A stretch of DNA of 64,000 nt, taken from assembly GCF_042879035.1 (NCBI RefSeq), contig NZ_JBIAOU010000001.1:248001-312000 (forward strand), read 5' to 3'. Shown in pieces: positions 36,201-38,330 of the stretch. The notes below the pieces were generated by a model, which was not told the origin of the DNA, ran no database searches, and saw nothing but the letters and a program-made list of their open reading frames with translations. The position numbers were made by a program, and so were the translations under genes. The stretch's first letter is position 1. Each line of letters begins with the position of its first letter. This DNA comes from Rhodococcus_G sp042879035 (lineage in GTDB: Bacteria; Actinomycetota; Actinomycetes; Mycobacteriales; Mycobacteriaceae).

Positions 36201-38199
36201 ACCGCACGTCGATACCGGCGGGCGCGCCCCGTGCGGTGAAACGTTCGGTGAGGTCGACCGTGAGCTCGGTGGCCGCCGGAGCGATCGGGGCGGAGTCGGC
36301 GGTGTGAACGTCGAACGTCACGCGCGGACGGGAGGCGCCGAGCGTCTCGACGACCCGCTCGAACGGGGTCTCCGGGTGGGCGAAGGCGCGGCGCTCGCAC
36401 TCGCCGGTCTCGCGGGCCAGGTCGGCGAAGGGGGCGGACGGATCGATCGGAGTACGCAGGGCGACGGTGTTCCGGCGGGCTGTGGTGGCGGATCCGGACG
36501 GCATCGCCTCGGGCGACCGGAGCGGCACCGGAGCGGCGACGACGATGTCGTCGGTGTCGGTGAGCCTGCTCAGGACCGCGGCCAGTGCGGTGTGCAGCAT
36601 GGTGAACTGCCCGATGCCGAGGCCGTGGGCGGTCGCTGTGGCCGCGCTGTGCAGCGTGCGGCCGAGCACATGCGTGACCGAGCCCCGTCCGGTCCCGACG
36701 GGTGGCGCTGGGCCGGCGCGCGGCAACACCGCAGACTCCGGCTGCCCGGCCAGCTCCTGCGTCCAGAACGCCAGCTCGGCACTCTCGCGCAGCATGCGCG
36801 CACCGATCCGAGACGACTCGGGGTGGATGTCCGCCAGCACGGTGGTCGGCTCGGCGGCGAGCAGGGCCTCCACGAGGTCGACGAAGCGCCGGTGATGCGT
36901 GCGCAGCTCGTCCTCGCCGTACCGGTTGGGGTTGCCGCGGAAATCGACGAGCGTCCGGGCCGGCGTACCGCTCTGGTAGATGTTGACCAGCAGGTCCTGC
37001 ACGGGTCCGGAGGTCACGATGTGGTACTCGCCGACGATCGGTCCGAGCGTGATCTCCTGACGGAAGAGCATCACGTTGACCATCGGCCCCGCCAGCCCGT
37101 GCCGGGCACCGGTCAGGCCGGCGTCACGCCGGATGTCCTCGAGACTGCACCGCTGGTGACGCAGCGCGCCCATCAGTTCCAGCTGCACCCGCCGGACGAG
37201 GTCGGCGACGGTGTCGTCGGCGTGGACGGTGATCCGGAGCGGGGCGACGTTGACGAGCATGCCGCCGGAGCGCTGCAGCGGCGCGGTGGTGCGCGCGGAC
37301 ACCGGCACGTTCACCAGCACGTCGCGGGTGCCCGTCATTCTCGACAGGTAGCAGGCGAAGCCGGAGATCAGCAGTGCCGCGGGCGTCGCGCCGACCCGGG
37401 CGCCGGAGGAGTCGAGCCGATCGAGCGCCTCGTCGGTCAGTTGCGCGCTCTCCACCCGGCTCCGAGCCGCGGCGGGGCCACCCCGGTGCGCGAGCGTGGA
37501 GCCGGCCTCGATGCCTCGCACGTGCTCGGCCCAGTACTCCCGGTCCGTGTCGAACCGGCTCGACGAGCGGTACCGCTGATCCAGCTCGTAGAGAGTGCGC
37601 AGGTCGAGAGCCCGGTTCGGCTCCGGATCGACGCCGGCCGCCGCTGCGGTGTAGAGCGCCGCGATGCGGTTCACCATCGTCATCCCGCTGTAGCCGTCGA
37701 GCGCGACGTGGTGAATTCGCGTATACCACAGGTAGTCCCTGTCACCGACCTGGAGGATGGTCATCTCCACCAGTCGGTCCCGCGTCAGTTGGATCGGAGT
37801 GACGTAGTCGTGGTCGATCCACGCGTGCACGGCAGCGCGCGGATCCTTCTCCTGCCGGAAGTCGAACACCGCGATCGACGTGTCGATCGAGGGGTCGACC
37901 ATCTGACGCGGCTCCCCGCCGGTGTCCACCAACCGCAGGAACGGCGACTGGAACTCGCGGGCCGCGGTCACCGCCGAGGCACGTAGCAGGTCGAGGTCCA
38001 CGTCGCCGTGCAGATCCACGTACTGCGCGATGAAGATCGGCGTCGTCGGACCGAGTTGCTGCCCGAACCACACGCTGTGCTGGACCGCAGACAGCGGAAA
38101 GGCCGTCGGCGAACCCTCCGGTTCGTCGGCGGCGACCTGCGACTGCGCGCTGTGCTGGTGTGGATCGGCCGATGGGAATTCCTGCATCCGAATCCTCAC
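11296..38199 (-). CDS. Giant seven-module non-ribosomal peptide synthetase (8,967 aa)
   Basis: One uninterrupted frame encodes seven adenylation domains (each with Y-T-S-G-S-T-G), seven carrier domains (L-G-G-x-S type), seven full condensation domains plus a C-terminal half-C, two epimerases and a type I thioesterase. Order: C-halfC-A-T / C-A-T / C-A-T-E / C-A-T / C-A-T-E / C-A-T / C-A-T-TE. By collinearity it builds and releases a heptapeptide, probably N-acylated because the first C domain resembles the EntF starter type. D-residues are expected at 3 and 5. The start is GTG 38199 or ATG 38187; both precede the first C domain by ~20 residues. It lies 131 bp downstream of mshC in the same direction. 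No MbtH, tailoring or export gene is adjacent. The product is not identifiable from sequence. Confidence 0.97.
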   Translation of the reverse strand: MRIRMQEFPSADPHQHSAQSQVAADEPEGSPTAFPLSAVQHSVWFGQQLGPTTPIFIAQYVDLHGDVDLDLLRASAVTAAREFQSPFLRLVDTGGEPRQMVDPSIDTSIAVFDFRQEKDPRAAVHAWIDHDYVTPIQLTRDRLVEMTILQVGDRDYLWYTRIHHVALDGYSGMTMVNRIAALYTAAAAGVDPEPNRALDLRTLYELDQRYRSSSRFDTDREYWAEHVRGIEAGSTLAHRGGPAAARSRVESAQLTDEALDRLDSSGARVGATPAALLISGFACYLSRMTGTRDVLVNVPVSARTTAPLQRSGGMLVNVAPLRITVHADDTVADLVRRVQLELMGALRHQRCSLEDIRRDAGLTGARHGLAGPMVNVMLFRQEITLGPIVGEYHIVTSGPVQDLLVNIYQSGTPARTLVDFRGNPNRYGEDELRTHHRRFVDLVEALLAAEPTTVLADIHPESSRIGARMLRESAELAFWTQELAGQPESAVLPRAGPAPPVGTGRGSVTHVLGRTLHSAATATAHGLGIGQFTMLHTALAAVLSRLTDTDDIVVAAPVPLRSPEAMPSGSATTARRNTVALRTPIDPSAPFADLARETGECERRAFAHPETPFERVVETLGASRPRVTFDVHTADSAPIAPAATELTVDLTERFTARGAPAGIDVRLTFDNTALDVDTVTALIDRFERLLAGVAEDPERPVGDVPILGAAETAALTPVTGEGAVAPRTLDRILADAVAVDPDHEAVVADGRSLTYRELDERADRLAGRLSAHGIGPDSVVALAIARSVESVAAVWAVARAGAAFLPVDPDYPADRITHMLSDSGAALGLTVRGHRNELPDTTTWLVLDDPTAEPDPPRVGLAAATRPVHLDDAAYLIYTSGSTGLPKGVVVTHRGLANLAAEERERFAITPDSRTLHFASPSFDASVLELLMAAGAGATMVVAPPHVYGGVELADILRSERVTHAFVTPAALASVDPARLDRLECVVTGGDVCPPALVRQWAGAGRRMFNAYGPTETTVVAGISAALRPGDAVTIGGPSRGCGEMVLDRRLQPVPEGAVGELYVTGDGLARGYRRRPGQTAGHFVADPFSTTGGRMYRTGDLVRWHARAGGGPASTTVRELQYLGRSDFQIKVRGFRIELGEVDAVLRAHPTVAFAATVGRAGPSGDVVLVGYVLPGAGAAIDEGDLLAHAAESLPAHMVPAALVILDRVPLTPAGKLDRGALPEPRWGGTTAEYRAPRTSTEGTVAAVFADLLGQRRVGADDSFFDLGGESLVATRVIGRVNAALPVHLSVRDLFAEPTVAGLAQHVDRILENADPVRPERDRPALVARDRPDRLPLSPAQQRMWLVNQFDTASPAYNIPFAVTFTGDLDRAALQTALGDVIGRHEALRTVFPADARGPYQVILPAPNVAVDLTPVVVDPERVGESVDATTAAGFDVREGVPLRMVLFRTGPRRHVLAVVLHHISADGQSVALLARDVAAAYAARVAGREPDWDPLPLQYADYALWQRELLGPEDDPQSLAARQLAYWSDRLAELPAAIPLPHDRPRSTRTTASGGRIEFDVGAGIHQDLVRIAREHGCTLFMALHAALAVLLARLGAGPDVAVGTPVAGRGEPELDDLVGMFVNTLVLRTTVRPETTFADLLAQVRETDLGAFAHADLPFERLVDEFASDRSPMHAPLVQVLLEFQHGEPTAVAMPGLSAEAAEVDPGVAKFDLQLGVRERFDESGRAAGLSATLRFVTDLFDRTTVAAIGDRLVRIIIAVATDPTAVVGDIVLTDERERALAAGERPGRAGLSATPRVAPPATLPELFASAADRSPHACAVVSGDTRIRYADLAARANRVARLLIAHGVGPSSLVAVAMARSDELPVALLAVLTAGAAYVPVDAEYPEERIAHVLADASPVCVLADGAASSPSLRDNGIPVIDLGDPAVVGALDELSPELVTDADRNAPLHPDSLAYVIYTSGSTGRPKGVAVSHRSVTALFADAQELFRFGGDDVWTMFHSYAFDFAVWELWGALIHGGTVVLVDPTTARSPGHLLQLLQDEAVTVLCQTPSAFYQLADADRARTDDGDAAALRLRYVIFGGESLDPGRLTGWFARRGDSAPQLVNMYGITETCVHVTHGPLTRTSGSSGRGSPIGRALPGLRVRVLDERLHVVPPGVTGELYVSGVQLARGYPHLAGETSARFVADPSGAGARMYRTGDLGRWRPDGTLEYAGRADHQVQVRGYRVELGEVEAALAAVPGVSSAAVVADEGPVGIRLLGYAAPDAGTVLDPEDVRASVARTLPGYMVPSTVMILDRLPVTAHGKLDRASLPDPGLAADGYIAPRNPVEEILAGVVTDLLGVDRVGVDDGFFALGGNSLVSAQLVARINDATGAALGIRDVFDGPTVAELARRVGGDGSGVRRPPLGPRTRPGRIPLSPAQQRMWFVNQFDPQSPAYTISFSLRLSGDLDVPALQAALGDVVARHESLRTVYPLTDDGPCQKILPAELAAPRLEITRVRDADDLRVRVRETTARGFDVAEQVPLRASLFRVDETNHVLTVELHHILADGFSLNPLARDVAAAYAARRSGSAPKWSALAVQYADYTLWQHDWLGSGDDASSPLARQLDYWTATLAGLPEVLDLPSDRTRPAVRSQSGGRVEFTVDERLHRSLVALAHRHDASVFMVAHTALAALLSRLSGTDDIAVGTPIAGRGAAALDDLVGMFVGTLVLRSDVGGACSFGELLHRVRETDLGAFMHADIPFEQVVEALDPPRSQAHTPLFQVMLEFRSIARPDLALPDLRVEALDSDDVAANFDLQLTVAEEFDAAGGPAGLAAGLVYATDMFDEATVRTFCDRFLRILEAVAEDPDLPVADIDILDRVERVALTAVPGRPGGPPRTLAALLEAGAAIDPRAPAIRFDGHEISYRDVDRASTRLARSLIDAGIGPGSVVALGMPRGVEYVIGVWAVAKTGAAFVPIDPAHPADRIAFMLRDSGAELGLTVPQSRNSLPGEPRWWVVAADRLTSDATAVPPIRDADRTAPLRLDQEAYLIYTSGSTGIPKGVTVTHRGLAAFADHLQWRCRTTSRSRTLHCSSPSFDASVLEFLLAFGAGATMVIAPPAVYGGDELRQLLAAERVTHCMLTPTALAATDPAGLDDLLCVLSGGEACRPDVVARWAPGRRMYNAYGPTEATVAASISDQLIPGDTVTIGGPGPGFRVRVLDRRLQPVPVGVPGELYLAGPALARGYHRRPALTAGRFVAEPGGDPGHRMYRTGDVVRWTRDGRLVCLGRGDRQVKVHGFRIELGEVESCLTADGSVGQAVADVRAVGGGGDRLIGYVVPTSGAVLDTARLHEALSARLPGYLVPAHLVVLPALPTTVHGKLDRAALPTPEVQVSAGRAPSSAAEENLERLFAEVLGLGAVGTDDSFFALGGDSILSIQLVARAKTAGLSLAPRDVFDHPTVAGLAAVADARVASRPPKLEESPGGGVGEVPLTPVLAWMLDRSAGRIDRFSQSVLLALPAGVDRATLEIAVQAVLDTHDTLRARLVRDDAGESGWRMTVPGVGCVAARDVLTRVEVESVDDAAFDVRASAAADAAADRLDPAAGTMVQIVWFDGPSGTGRLLLVVHHTVVDGVSWRVLVPDLASAWAQASEGRVPDLPPVGTSMRRWARALEDVAPQRIGELPMWERILAGDDPTLGSRPLDPVRDISATTEVVTSEESPDVTAAVLTALPESLHADVLDGLLTALAMAVVRWRRERGGERSDVLLGVEGHGREESAVPGADLTRTVGWFTTLSPVRPDLSSIDLGEAFAGGAAAGAAVKLVKERLRAIPDRGIGYGLLRGLAGEPGARVRGWRDPQIVFNYLGRITAGQGLITGTAGQGLITGTAGQGLITGTAGQGLITGTARDDPQAWLPTPRHGLGGARDPRMPATAVIDVAAGIVARPEGAVLQSSWTFPAGVLDADDVRRLVDLWQGALGALAAYARTPGAGGLTPSDVDLVPLDQAAIDALEARRPGLTDVWPLTPLQSGLLFHARLAERSLDAYTVQLVVELHGRPSRERMRRAAQALLDRHPNLRACFVEDDTGETYQIVEGRIPVPWSEIDLTCHDAAAGTGHLRELLAADRATPFVMDRAPLLRFTLIRTGAHEYRLLLTHHHILLDGWSTPLLLAELLTLYAADRETPAAPGGEYRDYLAWLTAQDHTSAVEAWRRALDGADGPTLLASQIDDVVPVAEPGEVTLTLSAEETAALVAAARDRGVTVNTVVQVAWALVLGMLTGRTDVVFGATVSGRPPQVTGIESMIGLFVNTVPVRIAFDPRETVGELLGRVQSEQATMLDHHHIGLAEVAREAGRAATFDTLTVFESYPVDRSALARGADIAGLRVTGVEGFDATHYPLTVLARLDDGLHLTLKYRPDRFDPTEVDSITDRMRCAFAAVTHDPACPVARVDLLSADERETAAPIRGGAPSMPRLLPEILVAGAATGPENIAVESGDTRLSYRELDTESNRLARYLIGAGARPGATVAIALPRSAWSVTAVWAVAKTGAAFVPVDPTYPRDRVRHMLTDSGAVVGLALTPDRDNLPDTVRWLLLDDPACAADAAAHPADAVDERPSPLHIDDVAYLIYTSGSTGRPKGVSVTHRGLSSLLAAQRDRYAIPATARCLHVCSPSFDVSVLELLQAATVGATLVIAPPGVYGGAELGVLLRRERITHACITPAALATLDPDRVDALDVLVVAGDAVGPDLVADWAPGRTMLNGYGPTESTVLTTISAPLEPGARVPIGDPVRGTDLFVLDRFLRPVPAGVPGELYIAGAGLARGYHRRAALTATRFVPAPRGTPGDRMYRTGDVVRWRPEGTLDYLGRSDFQVKVRGLRVELGEIDAVVAAHPAVGFAVTVAWPRDAGDPLLVTYVVPKSADGVDIDAVTDHAGRLLPTHMVPAAVTVLGAVPLTPVGKLDRAALPEPDFASLTPRFRRAGNSTEADLVTVFAEVTGVDRVGVDDDFFALGGNSLSATRAVARINRARGSRIGVRDLFECPTAAALAPRCVRAAAPPGDELRTGTRPDRIPLSPAQERMWFVNQFDPASAAYNVPMVLRLSGSLDAPALRRALIDVVERQESLRTVFPSPAAGPSQPAAGPAQVTVPAAGVVGELTPEPVAADRVPATVAEIVHEGFDVAQEVPVRVRLLRTAADDHILVLVVHHIVADGFSIGPLARDVATAYTARVGGSAPNWAPLPVQFADFAVWQHALLGSRDDPDSRVARELAWWEGRLAGAPPVTALPLDRPREVRRSTRGGRVPLAVDPGVHRGLVDLARRHDATVFMVVHAALAVLLSRVGAGRDAVVGTPVAGRGEAELDDVVGMFVNTLVLRTAVDPGDSFAAVLAGTRDADVDAFAHADMPFEQLVERSASARSTSHTPLFQVMLEFRNVERPRVRLPSLSVEMFDVELGEAKYDLQFGIGERFDPAGAPAGLAGELLFATDVFDSSTATTLADMFGRVLGAVAADPSAAVGDIDVVGGSAREEAAELASGPVRTTSVDATLPDLFAAAVAADPDAVAVVAGDTRITYRELDERSNRCARWLIDHGIGPESVVAVMMHRSADLVTALVGVTRSGAAYLPVDPSYPAARIGFLLGDAAPACVLVDASVPGDLLDCAPVVRLDSPDMRAELETRDTAPVTDADRTGPLHADCVAYVIYTSGSTGRPKGVAVTHRNAVTLLTGARAVLGFGPGDVWTMFHSFAFDFAVWELWGALAFGGRLVVVGHDTARSPDELRNLLVAESVTMLSQTPSAFHQFAQADAAAEGGTLALRWVVFGGEALDTARLAGWVERHGVTAPALVNMFGITETCVHVTWRVIDDETVVGPRHTGSVIGRGLPGVRVWVLDERLRPAPLGVAGELYVSGAQVARGYRGRPGLTAGRFVADPLGPAGRMYRTGDRARWTSDGELEFLGRSDSQVQIRGFRVEPGEVESALTAVPGVASAVVLARPGPVDGATRLVAYVVPEFGADLDSASVTEAVARRLPGYLVPSVTTVLAEFPITAHGKIDRAALPEPRPDAVGGRAPGTGTELLLARLFAELLGVETVGVDDSFFGLGGDSIMSIQLASRAKAAGVTFTPRDVFERRTVAGLAEVADLTGPEGVVVLPELPGCGVGDVPLTPIMRWMIERAGAHSGGDFRRVSQSVLLAVPDGLDGDTLTGAVGAVLDRHDMLRSRLRRDARSEFGWRLEVRPPGAVPVDTIVRRLPVDSVAGADRVAQDELEAAVDRLDPESGTMIQFVHFVGADAARLLVVAHHLVIDGVSWRILIPDLALAAAQAAAGAQPDLPAVGTSMRTWADGLVQAARGRAVELDLWRSMVASAGRAVPELDPSVDVAGTVERVEVELPADVTRGLTTTVPRVYHGSVEDGLLTALALALAAWRRGRGVDAGRVAVVVEGHGRESQAVPGADLSRTVGWFTSIHPVRLDLWGVDVDEALGGGAAADVAVKAVKEQLRAAPDHGIGYGLLRYLNDETRSALRGLPEPEISFNYLGRFDAGSDSDDGSWRPVTESGLRDAVAATVPVAFALDVNAVTVSGPDGPRIRTTWDFPRRVLDAGDVGRLAQEWIVAARAVVERASAPGAGGRTPSDLGLVHLDQAAVERFEARFPSLSDVWPLTPIQRGMFFHAELAGASVDAYLVQLILTLGGEVDSLRMHRAVQGLLDRHANLRTAFVRAPDGEAVRIVTGEVAAPWTETDLRGFAEPAASEQLGEILADDRTHPFDMASPPLLRIGLVRMPDGTSRLILTNHHILLDGWSTPLLLEELVVLYATGGDDSALPRVRPYRDLLAWLAAQDRPAALRAWADAFDGTDEPTLLVRDGSTTTARSAPSRDLRYELDDAATERLRAVAHERGLTLNTVVSVGWAIVLGLLTGRDDVVFGATVSGRPPHVPGIETMIGLFINTVPVRVRLDAAETLGALLDRVQAEQAALLDHHHVGLTDVQRAAGPAAGFDTLTVFESYPVRSALSADTDIAGMRLQGVEVRDAAHYPLSVVASATDRLRLTMKFHPDLVDRTAVDDAARRLLHVLHAIGDDPERPLAGLDLLTADERRMLAPVRGGPGSAARTLPEILAEAAAHDPEAVALVAGAHAVTYRDLDARSSRLARALIDHGAGPETYVALGIPRSVESVLAMWAVAKTGAAFVPVDPDYPAERVGHMLADSGAGVGLTVAAHRHRLPDTVPWLTLDDPGFAADCASRSAAVVTDAERTAPLRIDNPAYLIYTSGSTGRPKAVTLTHRGLGNYADEQRDRCAVTADSRTLHFSSPSFDVSLLEYLLCFAAGATMVIAPRTVYGGTDLAAVLRNQRVTHAFITPAALASIDPTGLDDLQCVMVGGESWPPDLIADWMPQRRMVNVYGPTETTIVVNIEDCVPGVVPIPLGGPIRGVAETVLDARLQPVPVGVEGEVYIAGPGLARGYHRRGGTTAGRFVADPFGAPGERMYRTGDVGVWTRDGKLEYRGRSDFQVKVRGFRIELGEIDAVLAAHPDVRFAATLGRPGPGGDTVLVSYVAAVDGRDIVVDDLRARLSARVPDYMVPASIVVLDEIPLGPTGKLDRRALPDPGFGRTPTSFRAPTNPVEEAVTEVFATVLGVDRAGTDDDFFELGGNSLSATRVVARLRETLGIELGVRALFAAPTAAALAERIEHSEAGASGRPTLEPADRPDEIPLSAAQQRMWFINQFDTASPAYNVPLVVRLKGALDALALGAALTDVVDRHESLRTVYPTGRDGPVQQIRPAAEAVPDLRPVPIPDEHELARRIHAEVSAGFDVSARVPARGALFELGADDHVLVLVAHHISVDGLSTVPLSRDLVRAYAARAAGRAPVWSPLAVQYVDYTLWQRRLLGDADDPGSVAARQLDYWTSTLAGAPDLLGLPTDRPRPSQQSFRGARAGFAIEPQLHRRLEEFARRHGTSMFMTVHAALAVLLSHLGDTDDIVIGTPVAGRGEPALDDLVGMFVGTLALRTRIDPAQSFADLLAAVREVDLGAFAHADLPFERVVEALDPPRSTAYSPIFQVALEFQNDTRARLDLPGLTVEGLAVPSGVVKEDLEFVLAEQFNGAGAPAGIAGSIEYATDLFDDDTVRGVADRFLRILDSALADPSAAVGDLAILRDDELRDLAPARGGPDAPELLLPALLAHAAHDPEAVAVAGDGIEVSYGQLDRRSNRLARLLIGRGAGPERSVALALSRSLESVLAVWAVAKTGAAFLPVDPDHPAGRIEHMLGDSGVTLGLTVDQVRNRLPDHVDWVVLDDPDTAEVVAVMSDTAIGDAERIRPLRVDHPAYLIYTSGSTGVPKGVVLTHRGLANLAAEERTRLDVTPDARTLHFASPSFDASVFEMVMASSAGATMVVVPPCVVGGADLAAALETGCVTHGFVTPTALASVDPAGLDALRTLVVAGEPCPADLVARWAPGRTMVNAYGPTETTIMSNISAPLAAGAPITFGGPIRGVSELVLDARLHSVAPGVVGELYVAGSALARGYHRRPALTAERFVANPFGRPGERIYRTGDLVRRRTDGTFEYVGRSDFQVKVRGFRVEPAEIDAVLAAQPGVGFAVTLARTGPAGDTLLCSYVRAAGDTHLAPGELRRAAAQQLPSHLVPASVTVLDRIPSTPTGKLDRDALPTPEFASAVFREPTGPLESAVASAFASVLGVERIGADDSFFDRGGNSLLATRVVTELHERLGPEVSLQMLFLDPTPAGMAGRIGAPAAAGAEDALRVVIPLRGSGSGRPLFCVHPGIGLSWGYTGLVRYLPADRPVFGLQLPAITGGPGYGSIEELAGRYVDEIRAIAPEGPYDLLGWSLGGVLAHAMAVELQGRGESVSTLAVMDSYPDNGSDPLLGRLELADLLRGLGLDIGVPDRHPDLTYDSAARMLGEFLGSGGITAAHLERINDGYAHSRLLVHRFEPGVFDGDLLAFPAQRGQDGGTDRSPQEWRPLVTGRIADHPVDCGHNEMIEPSSWAVIGPVLAAHLGS
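15211..18351 (-). other. NRPS module 6: C6 (D-accepting) - A6 - T6
   Basis: Residues ~6617-7663. C6 starts 'LSDVWPLTPIQRGMFFHAE' and has 'HHILLDGWS', the post-epimerase type. A6 has Y-T-S-G-S-T-G followed by R-P-K-A-V, where the others have K-G-V; pocket reading D-V-L-F-M-G-V-I-V-K, unassigned. T6 is 'DDDFFELGGNSLSATRV'. Confidence 0.75.
18352..23084 (-). other. NRPS module 5: C5 - A5 (Thr-like) - T5 - E5
   Basis: Residues ~5039-6616. C5 has H-H-I-V-A-D-G. A5 is the twin of A2 ('FAFDFAVWELWGAL', 'NMFGITETCVHVT'); pocket reading D-F-W-S-V-G-M-V-H-K, a Thr-like code. T5 is 'DDSFFGLGGDSIMSIQL'. E5 has 'AHHLVIDGVSWRIL', 'EGHGRESQ', 'VGWFTSIHPVR' and 'FNYLGRFD'. A D-Thr or D-allo-Thr-type residue is predicted at position 5. 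Confidence 0.75.
23085..26209 (-). other. NRPS module 4: C4 (D-accepting) - A4 - T4
   Basis: Residues ~3997-5038. C4 starts 'LTDVWPLTPLQSGLLFHA' and has 'HHHILLDGWS', the form found after epimerases (D-donor, L-acceptor). A4 pocket reading: D-V-L-C-V-A-G-V-L-K, unassigned. T4 is 'DDDFFALGGNSLSATRA'. Confidence 0.75.
26210..30954 (-). other. NRPS module 3: C3 - A3 - T3 - E3
   Basis: Residues ~2416-3996. C3 has H-H-I-L-A-D-G. A3 pocket reading: D-A-L-M-L-G-A-V-A-K (hydrophobic, unassigned). T3 has the L-G-G-D-S form typical before an epimerase. E3 shows 'VVHHTVVDGVSWRVL', 'EGHGREE', 'RTVGWFTTLSPVR', 'GIGYGLLR' and 'FNYLGR', so it appears catalytically intact. A four-copy 27-bp repeat interrupts it right after 'FNYLGR'. 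The residue added here should be epimerised to D. Confidence 0.8.
26541..26648 (-). repeat. Four tandem 27-bp repeats (VNTR) inside the E3 epimerase domain
   Basis: Four copies of a 27-bp unit lie head to tail (26541-26567, 26568-26594, 26595-26621, 26622-26648). The first three are identical and the last differs at one base. Being a multiple of three, the unit adds nine residues (G-Q-G-L-I-T-G-T-A) per copy in frame. The unit is part of the linker after 'FNYLGRI', the last conserved epimerase block, so changes in copy number would lengthen a loop without a frameshift. The paralogous E5 domain has no such insert. Confidence 0.95.
30955..34204 (-). other. NRPS module 2: C2 - A2 (Thr-like) - T2
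   Basis: Residues ~1332-2415. C2 starts 'RLPLSPAQQRMWLVNQFD' and has H-H-I-S-A-D-G, an L-L condensation type. A2 is of the 'MFHSYAFDFAVWELWGAL ... NMYGITETCVHVT' group; my pocket reading is D-F-W-C-I-G-M-V-H-K, one residue from the classical Thr code DFWNIGMVHK. T2 is 'DDGFFALGGNSLVSAQL'. Confidence 0.75.
34205..38199 (-). other. NRPS module 1: starter C - half C - A1 - T1
   Basis: Residues ~1-1331. C1 has an intact H-H-V-A-L-D-G (near 37693-37713) and an EntF-like layout ('DYLWYTRIHHVALDGYSG', 'GPMVNVMLF'), suggesting it accepts an acyl or aryl starter from a separate carrier protein. It is followed by the C-terminal half of another C domain (see 36070-36790). A1 carries Y-T-S-G-S-T-G near residue 878; my by-eye ten-residue pocket reading is D-A-L-F-V-G-A-V-V-K, hydrophobic with no close match I know. 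T1 is 'DDSFFDLGGESLVATRV'. Confidence 0.8.
36070..36790 (-). other. C-terminal half of a second condensation domain (no HHxxxDG)
   Basis: Residues ~470-710, between C1 and A1, align with the second lobe of an ordinary C domain. 'AELAFWTQELAGQPESAV' equals the 'RQLAYWSDRLAELPAAI' region of C2. 'FTMLHTALAAVLSRLTDTDDIVVAAPV', 'PFADLARETGECERRAFAHPETPFERVVETL' and 'DRFERLLAGVAEDPERPVGDVPIL' follow in the normal order. The first lobe with the catalytic His motif is absent, so it cannot catalyse condensation by itself. It looks like the scar of a domain deletion or fusion retained as a linker to A1. Confidence 0.8.
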
Positions 38200-38218
38200 G
38201 CGGGAAGCGTGGCTTCGT

Positions 38219-38235
38219 CGTCGCGTGACGCGACG
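38219..38235. promoter_or_regulatory. 17-bp palindrome just upstream of the NRPS start
   Basis: cgtcgcgtgacgcgacg is a perfect inverted repeat with 8-bp arms around one central base. It lies 19 bp upstream of the GTG start, in the mshC-NRPS gap. It could be an operator or a 5'-leader hairpin. The gap holds no IdeR-type sequence and no convincing promoter at standard spacing. Confidence 0.4.
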
Positions 38236-38330
38236 TGTGATTCAGCCTATCGGGAGTCCCCGGCCGTCGCGAGCAAACCGCGCGATGCGCAGAGCCGACA
38301 CCGTGGCGGTGCGGCGACCGCGCGGTCGGT

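Noticed and set aside
11296..38199. NRPS as an iron-regulated siderophore synthetase
   Set aside because: Although the starter C is EntF-like, there is no IdeR-like box before the gene, no DHB or hydroxamate biosynthesis genes and no siderophore transporter. Kept only as an open possibility.
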